A stretch of DNA of 64,000 nt from Cellvibrio japonicus Ueda107 (GTDB lineage Bacteria > Pseudomonadota > Gammaproteobacteria > Pseudomonadales > Cellvibrionaceae): NCBI RefSeq assembly GCF_000019225.1, contig NC_010995.1, forward strand, positions 2,240,501-2,304,500, in the 5' to 3' direction. Shown here piece after piece: positions 51,946 to 60,046 of the stretch. Made by a program: the position numbers and the translations under genes. The notes beneath the pieces are model-generated. The model did not search any database. It was given only the letters and a program-made list of their open reading frames with translations, and was not told where the DNA came from. Within the stretch, counting starts at the first letter, position 1. The number at the start of each line of letters is the position of its first letter.

Positions 51946-52380
51946 CTGGCTTAAAGGCACCTAAAACCCTATACTTCGCGCACTTTTCAGTAACCCCCGC
52001 TCCGGATCGTGAAAATCTCGCCTTGGGGTCATGCTGAACAGACAGGATGTCTGAGGGCTGCCCGTTTATCCTTCCCGACGGTTTAATGTTTTCGAAGGTT
52101 CGTTTTCACTGCATTTCATCGCTCATCCGCTTTTCGGATCAGTTGCATCGACACGGCCTGCCCCAAAGTACGCGATCGTTTGTATGCGAGAGGAACTCGC
52201 CGATTGCATGTGGTGTAGCCAAGATTGCTCTCCCTTTTGCAGTATCTGGTGCCATGACGGCCCGGGTACATTCACAACAATCCATAAAAACCATCATTCA
52301 CAACAGGGTTGGTGCTTGCACCTGCCAGGATTGTGACTAGGGTTTTTATAGCTGTTATCAAGACACACACAGGTCAATAC
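51946..52380 (+). promoter_or_regulatory. Long leader region of the DEAD-box helicase gene
   Basis: These 435 bases have no convincing gene. A TATACT (51970-51975), without a clear -35, is a probable -10. If used, the mRNA leader would be about 395 nt. A small hairpin (ATCCG-CTTTT-CGGAT, near 52124-52138) and several other GC-rich inverted pairs are visible. Long leaders control deaD/csdA in other bacteria, often with cold-shock or autoregulation. Here that is inference. The short frame 52047-52340 has no family-like residues. Confidence 0.45.
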
Positions 52381-54186
52381 ATGTCTGAACCTATTTTATT
52401 TGCTGACTTAGCCCTTTCTGCCCCTGTATTAAAAGCCATTCAGGCTGTGGGTTATGAGGTCCCCTCACCGATCCAGGCAGCTGCCATCCCCATCCTGCTG
52501 GACGGTGGCGATATTCTGGGTATGGCGCAAACCGGCACCGGAAAAACCGCCGCTTTTGCCTTGCCGCTACTGTCCAAACTGGACTTGAGCCAAAACGAAC
52601 CGCAGATTCTGGTGCTGGCGCCAACGCGTGAATTGGCGATCCAGGTCGCTGAAGCCTTCCAGAAATACGCTGCCGACATGCCCGGTTTCCACGTCCTGCC
52701 CATTTATGGTGGCCAGGATATGACCAGCCAATTACGCCAACTCAAGCGCGGTGTACACGTGGTGGTCGGTACGCCAGGCCGTGTTATGGATCACCTGCGC
52801 CGCGGCAGCCTCAACCTGAACAACCTCAAGAGCCTGGTGCTTGATGAGGCCGATGAAATGCTGCGCATGGGTTTTATCGATGATGTCGAATGGATTCTGG
52901 AACACACCCCGGAAACTCGCCAGACAGCCCTCTTTTCTGCCACCATGCCGCGTGAAATTCGCAAGGTTGCCGACAATTACCTGCGCGATGCCAAAGAAAT
53001 CAAGATTGCCAGCACCCAGCAAACCGGTGACAACATCGAGCAGGTGTACTGGATGGTGAGCGGCACCAATAAACTGGATGCCCTGACACGTATCCTCGAG
53101 GTGGAACCTTTCGATGGCATGATTATTTTTGTGCGCACAAAAACTGCCACTGTTGAGCTCGCCGAAAAATTGGAAGCACGTGGTTACTCTGCAGCACCAC
53201 TCAACGGCGACATGAACCAACAGTTGCGCGAGCGCACGATTGAGCGTTTAAAAACCAGCAAACTCGATATTGTTATTGCTACCGATGTGGCGGCACGCGG
53301 CATCGACGTGGAACGCGTCAGCCATGTAGTGAATTACGATATTCCCTACGACAGTGAAGCTTATGTACACCGTATTGGCCGCACCGGTCGTGCAGGCCGT
53401 AGCGGTAAGGCAATTCTGTTTGTGGCACCGCGCGAAAAACGCCTGCTTTATACCATCGAAAAAGCAACACGCAAACCCATCACACTGATGGAGTTGCCCA
53501 GTGGCGCGACCGTAACCAAGCACCGTATCGATCAATTCACCCAACAAATTACCGATGTGCTGACTGAACAGTCCGACCTCAGCTTCTTTAATGATTTGTT
53601 GGCCGAATACGGACGCACCAACGATGTATCACCCGAGCAAATTGCATCGGCATTGGCCTACCTGGTACAAAAAGAGCGTCCGCTGCAAGTCAAATTTACC
53701 GACGTAAAACCCGAGCGTAATGACCGCAGCGAGCGCCGTGAACGCGGTGAGCGCGATGAACGTCGCGGCAGCCGTGAAGACCGTCCGCGCCGCGACCGCT
53801 CCGATGAAAATATGGAGCGCTACCGGATTGAAGTGGGCCGCAATCACGACGCGCGCCCCGGTGACATTGTAGGTGCAATTGCCAACGAAGCCGGTATCGA
53901 AAGCCGCTTTATCGGCCATATCAAACTGTTCGATGAATTCTCTACCGTTGATTTGCCTGCGGGCATGCCGAAGGAAGTGCTGCAACACTTGAAAAAAGTG
54001 CGTGTACGCAATCGCCCGCTGGAAATCAGCCTTGATCAGGGCGGCTCACGTGGAGGTTATCGCGATAATAGCGATAAGCCGCGCTTTAAGGAGCGCGATT
54101 TTGGCGGTCGTGACAAGCCTCGCTTTAAGGACAGAGATAACTCAGGCAGTGGCAAACCCGGCCCTCGCTCACGCAAGTTTGATTAA
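52381..54186 (+). CDS. deaD: DEAD-box RNA helicase DeaD/CsdA
   Basis: DeaD remodels structured RNA during ribosome assembly and mRNA decay. The ATG at 52381 gives 601 aa. Helicase motifs run in order: GMAQTGTGKTAAFALP (Walker A, about 47-62), APTRELAIQV, TPGRVMDHLRRGSL, LVLDEADEMLRMGF (about 155-168), SAT, then HRIGRTGRAGRSGKA (about 331-345). A C-terminal RRM-like domain (about 475-555, with RIEVGRNHDARPGDIVGAIA) and the Arg/Glu-rich linker RSERRERGERDERRGSRED are typical of DeaD. The tail has two DKPRFK-[ED]-RD repeats. A palindromic terminator follows. Confidence 0.95.
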   Translation: MSEPILFADLALSAPVLKAIQAVGYEVPSPIQAAAIPILLDGGDILGMAQTGTGKTAAFALPLLSKLDLSQNEPQILVLAPTRELAIQVAEAFQKYAADMPGFHVLPIYGGQDMTSQLRQLKRGVHVVVGTPGRVMDHLRRGSLNLNNLKSLVLDEADEMLRMGFIDDVEWILEHTPETRQTALFSATMPREIRKVADNYLRDAKEIKIASTQQTGDNIEQVYWMVSGTNKLDALTRILEVEPFDGMIIFVRTKTATVELAEKLEARGYSAAPLNGDMNQQLRERTIERLKTSKLDIVIATDVAARGIDVERVSHVVNYDIPYDSEAYVHRIGRTGRAGRSGKAILFVAPREKRLLYTIEKATRKPITLMELPSGATVTKHRIDQFTQQITDVLTEQSDLSFFNDLLAEYGRTNDVSPEQIASALAYLVQKERPLQVKFTDVKPERNDRSERRERGERDERRGSREDRPRRDRSDENMERYRIEVGRNHDARPGDIVGAIANEAGIESRFIGHIKLFDEFSTVDLPAGMPKEVLQHLKKVRVRNRPLEISLDQGGSRGGYRDNSDKPRFKERDFGGRDKPRFKDRDNSGSGKPGPRSRKFD

Positions 54187-54210
54187 TCCCTAACGCCAAG
54201 ACCTGCAAAA

Positions 54211-54236
54211 AAACGCCGCGCAATTGCGCGGCGTTT
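54211..54236. terminator. Bidirectional terminator, perfect 26-base palindrome
   Basis: AAACGCCGCGCAA and its exact reverse complement meet at a central AATT. It lies between convergent deaD (plus) and the 93-codon gene (minus). A long A-run on its left gives T's for the minus-strand transcript, so it is stronger in that direction. Confidence 0.85.
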
Positions 54237-54261
54237 GTCATTATAGGTACCCGAAAAATCA

Positions 54262-54543
54262 CTATTCATCAAACATCTGGATCCAGTAGCCGTTTTTAAC
54301 CGCCTCCGCCATGGCTTTGTCAGCGGCAATGACACGAGGATCAGCCAATAAACCACTGGGCACCAGCTTGCGCTTTTCAATATCGATCTCAGTAAAACCG
54401 GCGCGCATCAAAAACAATTTACACAAATGCTCGGCACCGAAAAGGTCGACGAAATTGATGTACACAATAAAGGGAACCATCTGCCCTTCCTTAATATCAT
54501 CAAACGCTTTTTTGGCACGACCGTTGGCAGAAAAAATATACAT
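54262..54543 (-). CDS. Small protein of unknown function, operonic with rapA
   Basis: The 93-aa product has no recognised domain. It begins MYIFSANGRAKKAFDDIKEG and has an aromatic, mixed segment VPFIVYINFVDLFGAEHLCK, then KRKLVPSGLLADPRVIAADK, ending NGYWIQMFDE. It has one cysteine and no signal peptide, so it is probably cytoplasmic. It starts 13 bases past the rapA stop on the same strand and is followed by a terminator. Its position suggests cotranscription with rapA, but no function is claimed. Confidence 0.7.
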   Translation of the reverse strand: MYIFSANGRAKKAFDDIKEGQMVPFIVYINFVDLFGAEHLCKLFLMRAGFTEIDIEKRKLVPSGLLADPRVIAADKAMAEAVKNGYWIQMFDE

Positions 54544-54556
54544 AACTGTTTCCCCG

Positions 54557-57490
54557 TTAAATAGTCATTACAACGCGTAATGAGTCCAGGCGCACCTTGG
54601 CCAACCCCAGGAAGTGCTGGCTGGCCGCCAACCGCTCCTGCAAATACTGGATTTCTTCCTGGCGAACATTCGGGTTGACTTCCGCCAGTGCTTTCAGGCG
54701 ATCTATTTCCGTATTCAGGTGTGTTGCCACTGCTGCCTTGGCATTTTCGATTAAGCCTGCCTGATTAGCCTGTGTCACCTGCTCTGCTTTATGGATGATC
54801 TCTGTCAATTGCGGACGCGCATGGCGCACCAACTCCTGCGCATTATTGCGCGGCACCTTTTGTACCAGCCTGGACAGTTGCGCCACGTTCAGCACAGCGG
54901 AAAGGTCCTTACCCTTATCGTCCAACAACACCCGTATGACTGATTGTGGGATAAAACGCGAAAGTTGCAACTCGGCCGGCGCCGGACAATGCAACACAAA
55001 CAAAGCCTCAACCAGCAAATTACCGGGTTTCAACGGTGGCAACTTAAGGGTACAAAAGGCGGTATTGCCGAATTCACTCAACACAATCAGATCCTGGGCG
55101 CCGCGCACCAGCGGGTGCTCCCAGGTGAGGAATTGCATATCTTCACGCGATAGCGCTTGCTGGCGCTGATAGGTAATGGTGAGGCCCGACTCCGGCAAAC
55201 CGGGAAATTGCTCAATACGCATATGGTCGCTCGGGTGCAATACCAGGCTGTGCTCCGAATGGCGATCCATATCAATGCCGAAGCAGTCAAATACCGATTC
55301 CATGTAATTGGCCAGTGCAGGATGCTGGTCATTATCGGCCAGGGCATCAACCAATTGCTGCGCCTGCTGTGGCTTGCATGAATTCAGCTCCAGCAAACGA
55401 TCGCGCCCCTGCTGTAATTGTTCCAGCAGCGCCTGCGCATGTGCCCGCGTCGTCGACAAAAGCGCCTCAAATACCTGCGGCTCCTGTCCCACCAGCGCGG
55501 GCAGTAATTCATCGGCAAAACGACTATAGACCGCCTGGCCAATAGCACAGGTTTTTTCAAACGCATTCAACCCCTGGTGATACCAATCGAGCAATCTGGC
55601 CTGGGCAGTCCCCCTAAAGAAGGGAACATGGATATTGACGGTTCCCGTCTGGCCGATACGGTCGAGGCGACCAATACGCTGTTCCAATAAATCCGGGTTA
55701 ATCGGCAAATCGAACAACACCAAATCCTGCGCAAACTGGAAGTTGCGCCCTTCACTGCCGATTTCTGAACAGATCAACACCTGGGCGCCCTCTTCCAGAT
55801 CCGCAAAATACGCAGCGGATCGATCGCGTTCAATCAGGCTCATGTGTTCATGGAAGACACTGGTGAGGATTCCCTTACGCAAACGCAGGTATTCTTCGAG
55901 AGTTTGCGCCGTATCCGCACTGGCGCAAATCACCAGTACCTTCTTGCGTTTATTCTGCTTTAACCAATCTGCCAACCAGGTGACACGCCCGTCTTGTAAC
56001 CACCAGTCAGCCTGGGTTTTGCTGTGCCAGAAGGTTTCCGCACGGATTTGCGCCACCAGCGGCTGATCGACAAAGGCCTGTTCATCATCCCCCAGATCCA
56101 GCGCGTAGCCATGCAACTGGCGCCCGGGAAAACCGCTAACCGAGTTGCGGGTATTGCGGAACAGCACCCGGCCGGTACCGTGGCGGTCCAGCAGGCAGGT
56201 AATCGCCGTATCCACGGCAGAGGCAAAGGAATCGCTGGCGATCTGCTGTTTCAACTGTACCAGGGTGCCCACCGGCAGATACCCCTTCAGGGCGCCAACC
56301 TGGCTATCACTCAATGTCCCGGCATCGGCATCCCGCGCTTGCAGAAGGTCCTGTACCAGATCATTCAATGGCTTATAGGATTGCTGCTCCGCCTTGAACG
56401 CGTCGAGATCGTAGTAACGATCCGGGTCCAGCAGGCGCAGGCGCGCGAAATGGCTTTCCAACCCTAATTGCTCGGGTGTTGCCGTCAGCAGCAACAATCC
56501 CCTGGCAACACGCGCCAAGCCTTCGATACAGGCATAGGCCGCACTGACATGGCCAGGGCTCCATTGCAGGTGATGGGCTTCATCCACCAGTAGTAAATCC
56601 CAGCCGGCAGCGACGGCTTGCTGGTAGCGAACAGGATTGTCCGTCAGGAAATCCAGTGAACAAAGCACTAGCTGGGCAGACTCAAAAGGATTTTCACTGT
56701 TTGCCCGGTGCTCGGTATCATCCTCAAAGTCATCGACATAATCGACAGACTCTTCCTGGCTATCCAAGCCAACCAGTGCATTGCAGCGCGCTTCATCCAA
56801 CAGGGTAAACGACAGGTTGAAGCGGCGCAGCATTTCGACCAGCCATTGGTGCTGCAAGCTGGCGGGCACCACAATCAGGGCGCGCTTGATACGACCGCTC
56901 AGCAATTGCTGGTGCAACACCAAACCCGCTTCAATGGTTTTCCCCAGCCCCACCTCATCGGCCAATAACACACGGGGAGCATGGCGCTGGGCGACCTCAC
57001 CGGCGATATACAACTGGTGCGGCAACAACTGGACGCGCGGGCCGGCAAGGCCAAAATAAGGGGAATGGCGATGCTGGTGTTGATAATGCAAGGTCTGGTA
57101 GCGCAGGAAAAAATGTTCATGTTTATCAATTTGGCCAGCAAAGAGACGCTCGCGTGGGGTGCTGAACTGCACAAAACTATCCAGTTCAAACTCGGGAATC
57201 GCAAACTCTTCCTGGTCTTTGGTCAGACCAACGTACATCAGGCAGCCTGCCTGCTCCACGATTTTGGTGATTTTGATGCGCGTACCGTCCTGGTGGCGCA
57301 CTGTCTCACCAACCTCATACTTCACCCGACTCACCGGCGCATTGTCCAGGGCATAAGTGCGACGCTCACCGGCGGCAGGAAAGCTCAGGGTCAGGCGACG
57401 GTTGGCGACATCCAATACAATCCCCAGCCCCAAATCCACTTCTGCTTCGCTGATCCAACGTTGACCTATTACAAACTGCACCTTGCTCAC
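54557..57490 (-). CDS. rapA: RNA polymerase-associated Swi2/Snf2 ATPase RapA
   Basis: RapA helps RNA polymerase recycle by remodelling post-termination complexes. The 977-aa length is close to E. coli RapA (968 aa). An N-terminal Tudor-like part (FVIGQRWISEAEVDLGLGIV, about 6-25) precedes the ATPase. Motifs are LLADEVGLGKTIEAGLVL (about 174-191), DEAHHLQW, and C-terminal helicase ICSEIGSEGRNFQFAQDLVL with NPDLLEQRIGRLDRIGQTG. The C-terminal region is helical and matches the family end. The gene points away from the mutarotase gene. Confidence 0.96.
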   Translation of the reverse strand: MSKVQFVIGQRWISEAEVDLGLGIVLDVANRRLTLSFPAAGERRTYALDNAPVSRVKYEVGETVRHQDGTRIKITKIVEQAGCLMYVGLTKDQEEFAIPEFELDSFVQFSTPRERLFAGQIDKHEHFFLRYQTLHYQHQHRHSPYFGLAGPRVQLLPHQLYIAGEVAQRHAPRVLLADEVGLGKTIEAGLVLHQQLLSGRIKRALIVVPASLQHQWLVEMLRRFNLSFTLLDEARCNALVGLDSQEESVDYVDDFEDDTEHRANSENPFESAQLVLCSLDFLTDNPVRYQQAVAAGWDLLLVDEAHHLQWSPGHVSAAYACIEGLARVARGLLLLTATPEQLGLESHFARLRLLDPDRYYDLDAFKAEQQSYKPLNDLVQDLLQARDADAGTLSDSQVGALKGYLPVGTLVQLKQQIASDSFASAVDTAITCLLDRHGTGRVLFRNTRNSVSGFPGRQLHGYALDLGDDEQAFVDQPLVAQIRAETFWHSKTQADWWLQDGRVTWLADWLKQNKRKKVLVICASADTAQTLEEYLRLRKGILTSVFHEHMSLIERDRSAAYFADLEEGAQVLICSEIGSEGRNFQFAQDLVLFDLPINPDLLEQRIGRLDRIGQTGTVNIHVPFFRGTAQARLLDWYHQGLNAFEKTCAIGQAVYSRFADELLPALVGQEPQVFEALLSTTRAHAQALLEQLQQGRDRLLELNSCKPQQAQQLVDALADNDQHPALANYMESVFDCFGIDMDRHSEHSLVLHPSDHMRIEQFPGLPESGLTITYQRQQALSREDMQFLTWEHPLVRGAQDLIVLSEFGNTAFCTLKLPPLKPGNLLVEALFVLHCPAPAELQLSRFIPQSVIRVLLDDKGKDLSAVLNVAQLSRLVQKVPRNNAQELVRHARPQLTEIIHKAEQVTQANQAGLIENAKAAVATHLNTEIDRLKALAEVNPNVRQEEIQYLQERLAASQHFLGLAKVRLDSLRVVMTI

Positions 57491-57675
57491 TCAAATACCT
57501 GCTTCTATCTAATGGGTAGCCTGATCACCGCCTGTATCACAGGACACAGGAGAGATACCGCTCAAAGGGTGCGCATCATACTGTTTTAACGGGGTAATTC
57601 CAAAAATTTTGGCTGCTGATAAGGACAGATTTCTATAGAATCCGGGGACTTGGGCAATAAACACAGAGAGACCAC

Positions 57676-58605
57676 ATGCATATCAACAGCCTCGATCCGC
57701 AAGCCATCCAGCAACTCGATAACCTCATCGCCAAATGCGATTTTCTCCAGTTGCGCACCAGCAATGATGTCTATCCCCAGGCCCCCGGTAGTGGCTTACC
57801 CCTGATCTGTGTTGAAACCCCGCTCTGCTCTGCCGTTATCTCACTCCAGGGAGCCCATCTGCTCGAATACAAAACCACTGAGGGCGATCCCCTGTTATGG
57901 GTCAGCCCCAACTGCGACTTTAGCCCCGGCGCAGCGCTGCGCGGTGGCGTTCCCCTGTGCCTGCCCTGGTTTGGCGTTAATCGCGAAGATCCCAACAAAC
58001 CCAAGCATGGTTTCGCGCGTAACAATTTCTGGCAACTGGCCGACGCCCGCATGCTGGCGGATGGCAGTGTGGAACTGGAGTTCCTGTTTGTCAGTGAGGG
58101 GCATTTGTTGTTTGCCTATGATTTCTCTGCCGAACTGCGCATGACCTTAGGCCAGAGTGCAAAATTGGAACTCACCATTAATAATACCGATGACGAAGAT
58201 TTCGATTGCAGTTGGGCTATGCACAACTACTACCCCGTACACCAGCTTGCCGAAGTTCGTGTGGAGGGACTGGGCGGCCGAACCTATAAGGACAACCTGG
58301 AAGGCTATGCCGAAAAGCTACAAGCTGGCGATGTCCGCTTTCAGGAGCCGGTAGACAGGGTCTTCCCAGGCATCGACAACTCACTCAAGATTATCGGTTC
58401 CCCGTCGATTGCAATCACCCAGCATAATTGCCCCAGCGTCATTACCTGGAACCCAGGCGATGAAGCGGCGGCAAACATTGCGGACATTGGCGCAGGACAG
58501 GAACAGTTTTATATCTGCGTGGAGCGCGGCGCGGTATTGGATGAGCAATGGCACCTGCCTGCCGGCAGCAGCAAAAGCGCGTGGATGGAGTTCAAACAGG
58601 TTTAA
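57676..58605 (+). CDS. D-hexose-6-phosphate mutarotase (YeaD-like)
   Basis: The 309-aa product is of the aldose-1-epimerase fold in the YeaD branch, which interconverts anomers of glucose-6-phosphate. Visible signatures are LISLQGAHLLE-like VISLQGAHLLEYKTTEGDPL (about 55-74), RGGVPLCLPWFGVNREDPNK (about 95-114), HGFARNNFWQL with the catalytic His, and NCPSVITWNPGDEAAANIAD near the end. It has no signal peptide and is probably cytoplasmic. It is convergent with mdh through a shared terminator. Confidence 0.9.
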   Translation: MHINSLDPQAIQQLDNLIAKCDFLQLRTSNDVYPQAPGSGLPLICVETPLCSAVISLQGAHLLEYKTTEGDPLLWVSPNCDFSPGAALRGGVPLCLPWFGVNREDPNKPKHGFARNNFWQLADARMLADGSVELEFLFVSEGHLLFAYDFSAELRMTLGQSAKLELTINNTDDEDFDCSWAMHNYYPVHQLAEVRVEGLGGRTYKDNLEGYAEKLQAGDVRFQEPVDRVFPGIDNSLKIIGSPSIAITQHNCPSVITWNPGDEAAANIADIGAGQEQFYICVERGAVLDEQWHLPAGSSKSAWMEFKQV

Positions 58606-58621
58606 CCCAACCTGTAAAAAA

Positions 58622-58660
58622 ACAAAGCCGCTGTTCGCGAGAGCAGCGGCTTTGTTTTTT
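58622..58660. terminator. Bidirectional terminator between mutarotase gene and mdh
   Basis: ACAAAGCCGCTG and CAGCGGCTTTGT form a perfect 12-bp stem with a 10-base loop. T-rich tails lie on both strands (TTTTTT on plus, a run of T's on minus), so it can end both convergent genes. Confidence 0.9.
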
Positions 58661-58673
58661 AATGCCAGGAAAA

Positions 58674-59657
58674 TTACGCTGGCAACAACTCTTTCACTGC
58701 ATCGCGCTCTTCCTGCAATTCTTTTTCAGTTGCAGTCATTTTTGCGCGCGAAAATTCGTTGATATCCAGGCCTTGCACAATTTCCCAGTCGCCGTTTTTG
58801 CATACACAAGGGAAAGAATAAATCAGGCCTTTTTCAATGCCGTAAGAACCATCGCTGTAAACACCCATGCTCACCCAATCGTTTGCTGGAGTACCCAGGG
58901 CCCAATCGCGGATGTGGTTGATTGCAGCGTTAGCGGCAGATGCGGCTGAAGAAGCACCGCGTGCAGCGATAATGGCAGCACCGCGTTGTTGTACGGTGGG
59001 GATGTAGTCACTTTCGTACCAGGCTTGGTCCACCAGGCTCAGTGCTGGCTTGCCATCTACCAGGGTGTTGTGCAGGTCAGGATACTGGGTAGAGGAGTGA
59101 TTACCCCAAATCAGCGCCTTAGTGATGTTGTTGATGCTGGTACCGGTTTTGGTAGCCAGTTGTGACAGTGCACGGTTGTGATCCAGGCGGGTCATGGCAG
59201 TGAACTGGCGTGGGCTGATGTCCGGGGCATTGCGCTGGGCAATCAGGGCATTGGTGTTGGCAGGGTTACCGACTACCAGCACTTTAATGTTTTTGGACGC
59301 ATGATCATTGATGGCCTTACCCTGTACAGAGAAGATGGCGGCGTTAGCAGCCAGCAGGTCTTTACGCTCCATGCCCGGGCCGCGTGGACGCGCGCCCACC
59401 AGCAATGCGTAATCAGAATCTTTGAAGGCAACTGACGGATCGTCAGTAGTAACAATGCCGGCCAGCAGCGGGAAAGCACAGTCGTCCAGCTCCATAGCCA
59501 CGCCTTGCAGCGCTTTGAGGGCCGGGGTGATTTCCAGTAATTGCAGGATTACTGGTTGATCTTTGCCCAACATATCGCCAGCAGCGATACGGAACAGAAG
59601 CGAATAGCTGATTTGACCAGCGGCGCCAGTGACGGTAACTCTTACAGGTGCTTTCAC
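58674..59657 (-). CDS. mdh: Malate dehydrogenase (type 2), GTG start
   Basis: This enzyme oxidises malate to oxaloacetate with NAD+ in the citric acid cycle. I used the GTG at 59657 (VKAPVRVTVTGAAGQISYSL), with GGAG 7 nt upstream, giving 327 aa. An ATG at 59723 would add an implausible 22-residue head. The Rossmann motif TGAAGQISY, the active-site loop GARPRGPGMERKDLLAANAA (with catalytic Arg), MTRLDHNRA and the catalytic His in LIWGNHSSTQYPD are all present. It resembles the roughly 327-aa malate dehydrogenases of Pseudomonas relatives rather than the E. coli type. Confidence 0.95.
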   Translation of the reverse strand: MKAPVRVTVTGAAGQISYSLLFRIAAGDMLGKDQPVILQLLEITPALKALQGVAMELDDCAFPLLAGIVTTDDPSVAFKDSDYALLVGARPRGPGMERKDLLAANAAIFSVQGKAINDHASKNIKVLVVGNPANTNALIAQRNAPDISPRQFTAMTRLDHNRALSQLATKTGTSINNITKALIWGNHSSTQYPDLHNTLVDGKPALSLVDQAWYESDYIPTVQQRGAAIIAARGASSAASAANAAINHIRDWALGTPANDWVSMGVYSDGSYGIEKGLIYSFPCVCKNGDWEIVQGLDINEFSRAKMTATEKELQEERDAVKELLPA

Positions 59658-60046
59658 AGTGTGACTCCATTTAGGTGTATGGGACTGAACAAGGGCAGAC
59701 AGCTCTCGATTATCACTTGCCAATCAGGTTCAGCATTAAAACATTGTTCTATCTGATTGATTCGCAAACACAAACTGACCAGGCATTCAGGATGAAAAAT
59801 GTCTCTCAGCGGTGTAGAAGAGCCGTATGGCCGGCATTTTGTGCCTTGGGCGGGCAAGCATTATAGAGATTTATCGGGAAATTACACCCTCTTGAAAACT
59901 TTTGGCCGCTGCCAGCGATATAGGCCCGACACCTAAATACAAGTACACCAGTATCGCGGTCCATTGCCAAATCTGACCTATACTGGTTGTCAGCCCACCA
60001 CCCCTGGGCCCTAACCTTCATAAACCATAATAATTTGGGTCAGCCA
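59658..60046. other. mdh / GGDEF-EAL divergent intergenic region
   Basis: These 389 bases separate mdh (minus) from the GGDEF-EAL gene (plus). A minus-strand TATAAT (59860-59865) is a probable mdh -10, giving a leader of about 195 nt; its -35 is poor. A plus-strand TATACT (59979-59984), 63 bases before the GGDEF-EAL start, is a candidate -10. No gene or clear dyad was found. Confidence 0.45.

Noticed and set aside
52047..52340. 97-codon frame in the deaD leader
   Set aside because: It has no recognisable domain or ribosome site, and its Cys/His-rich composition looks like translated non-coding sequence. A regulatory leader peptide cannot be excluded, but nothing supports one.
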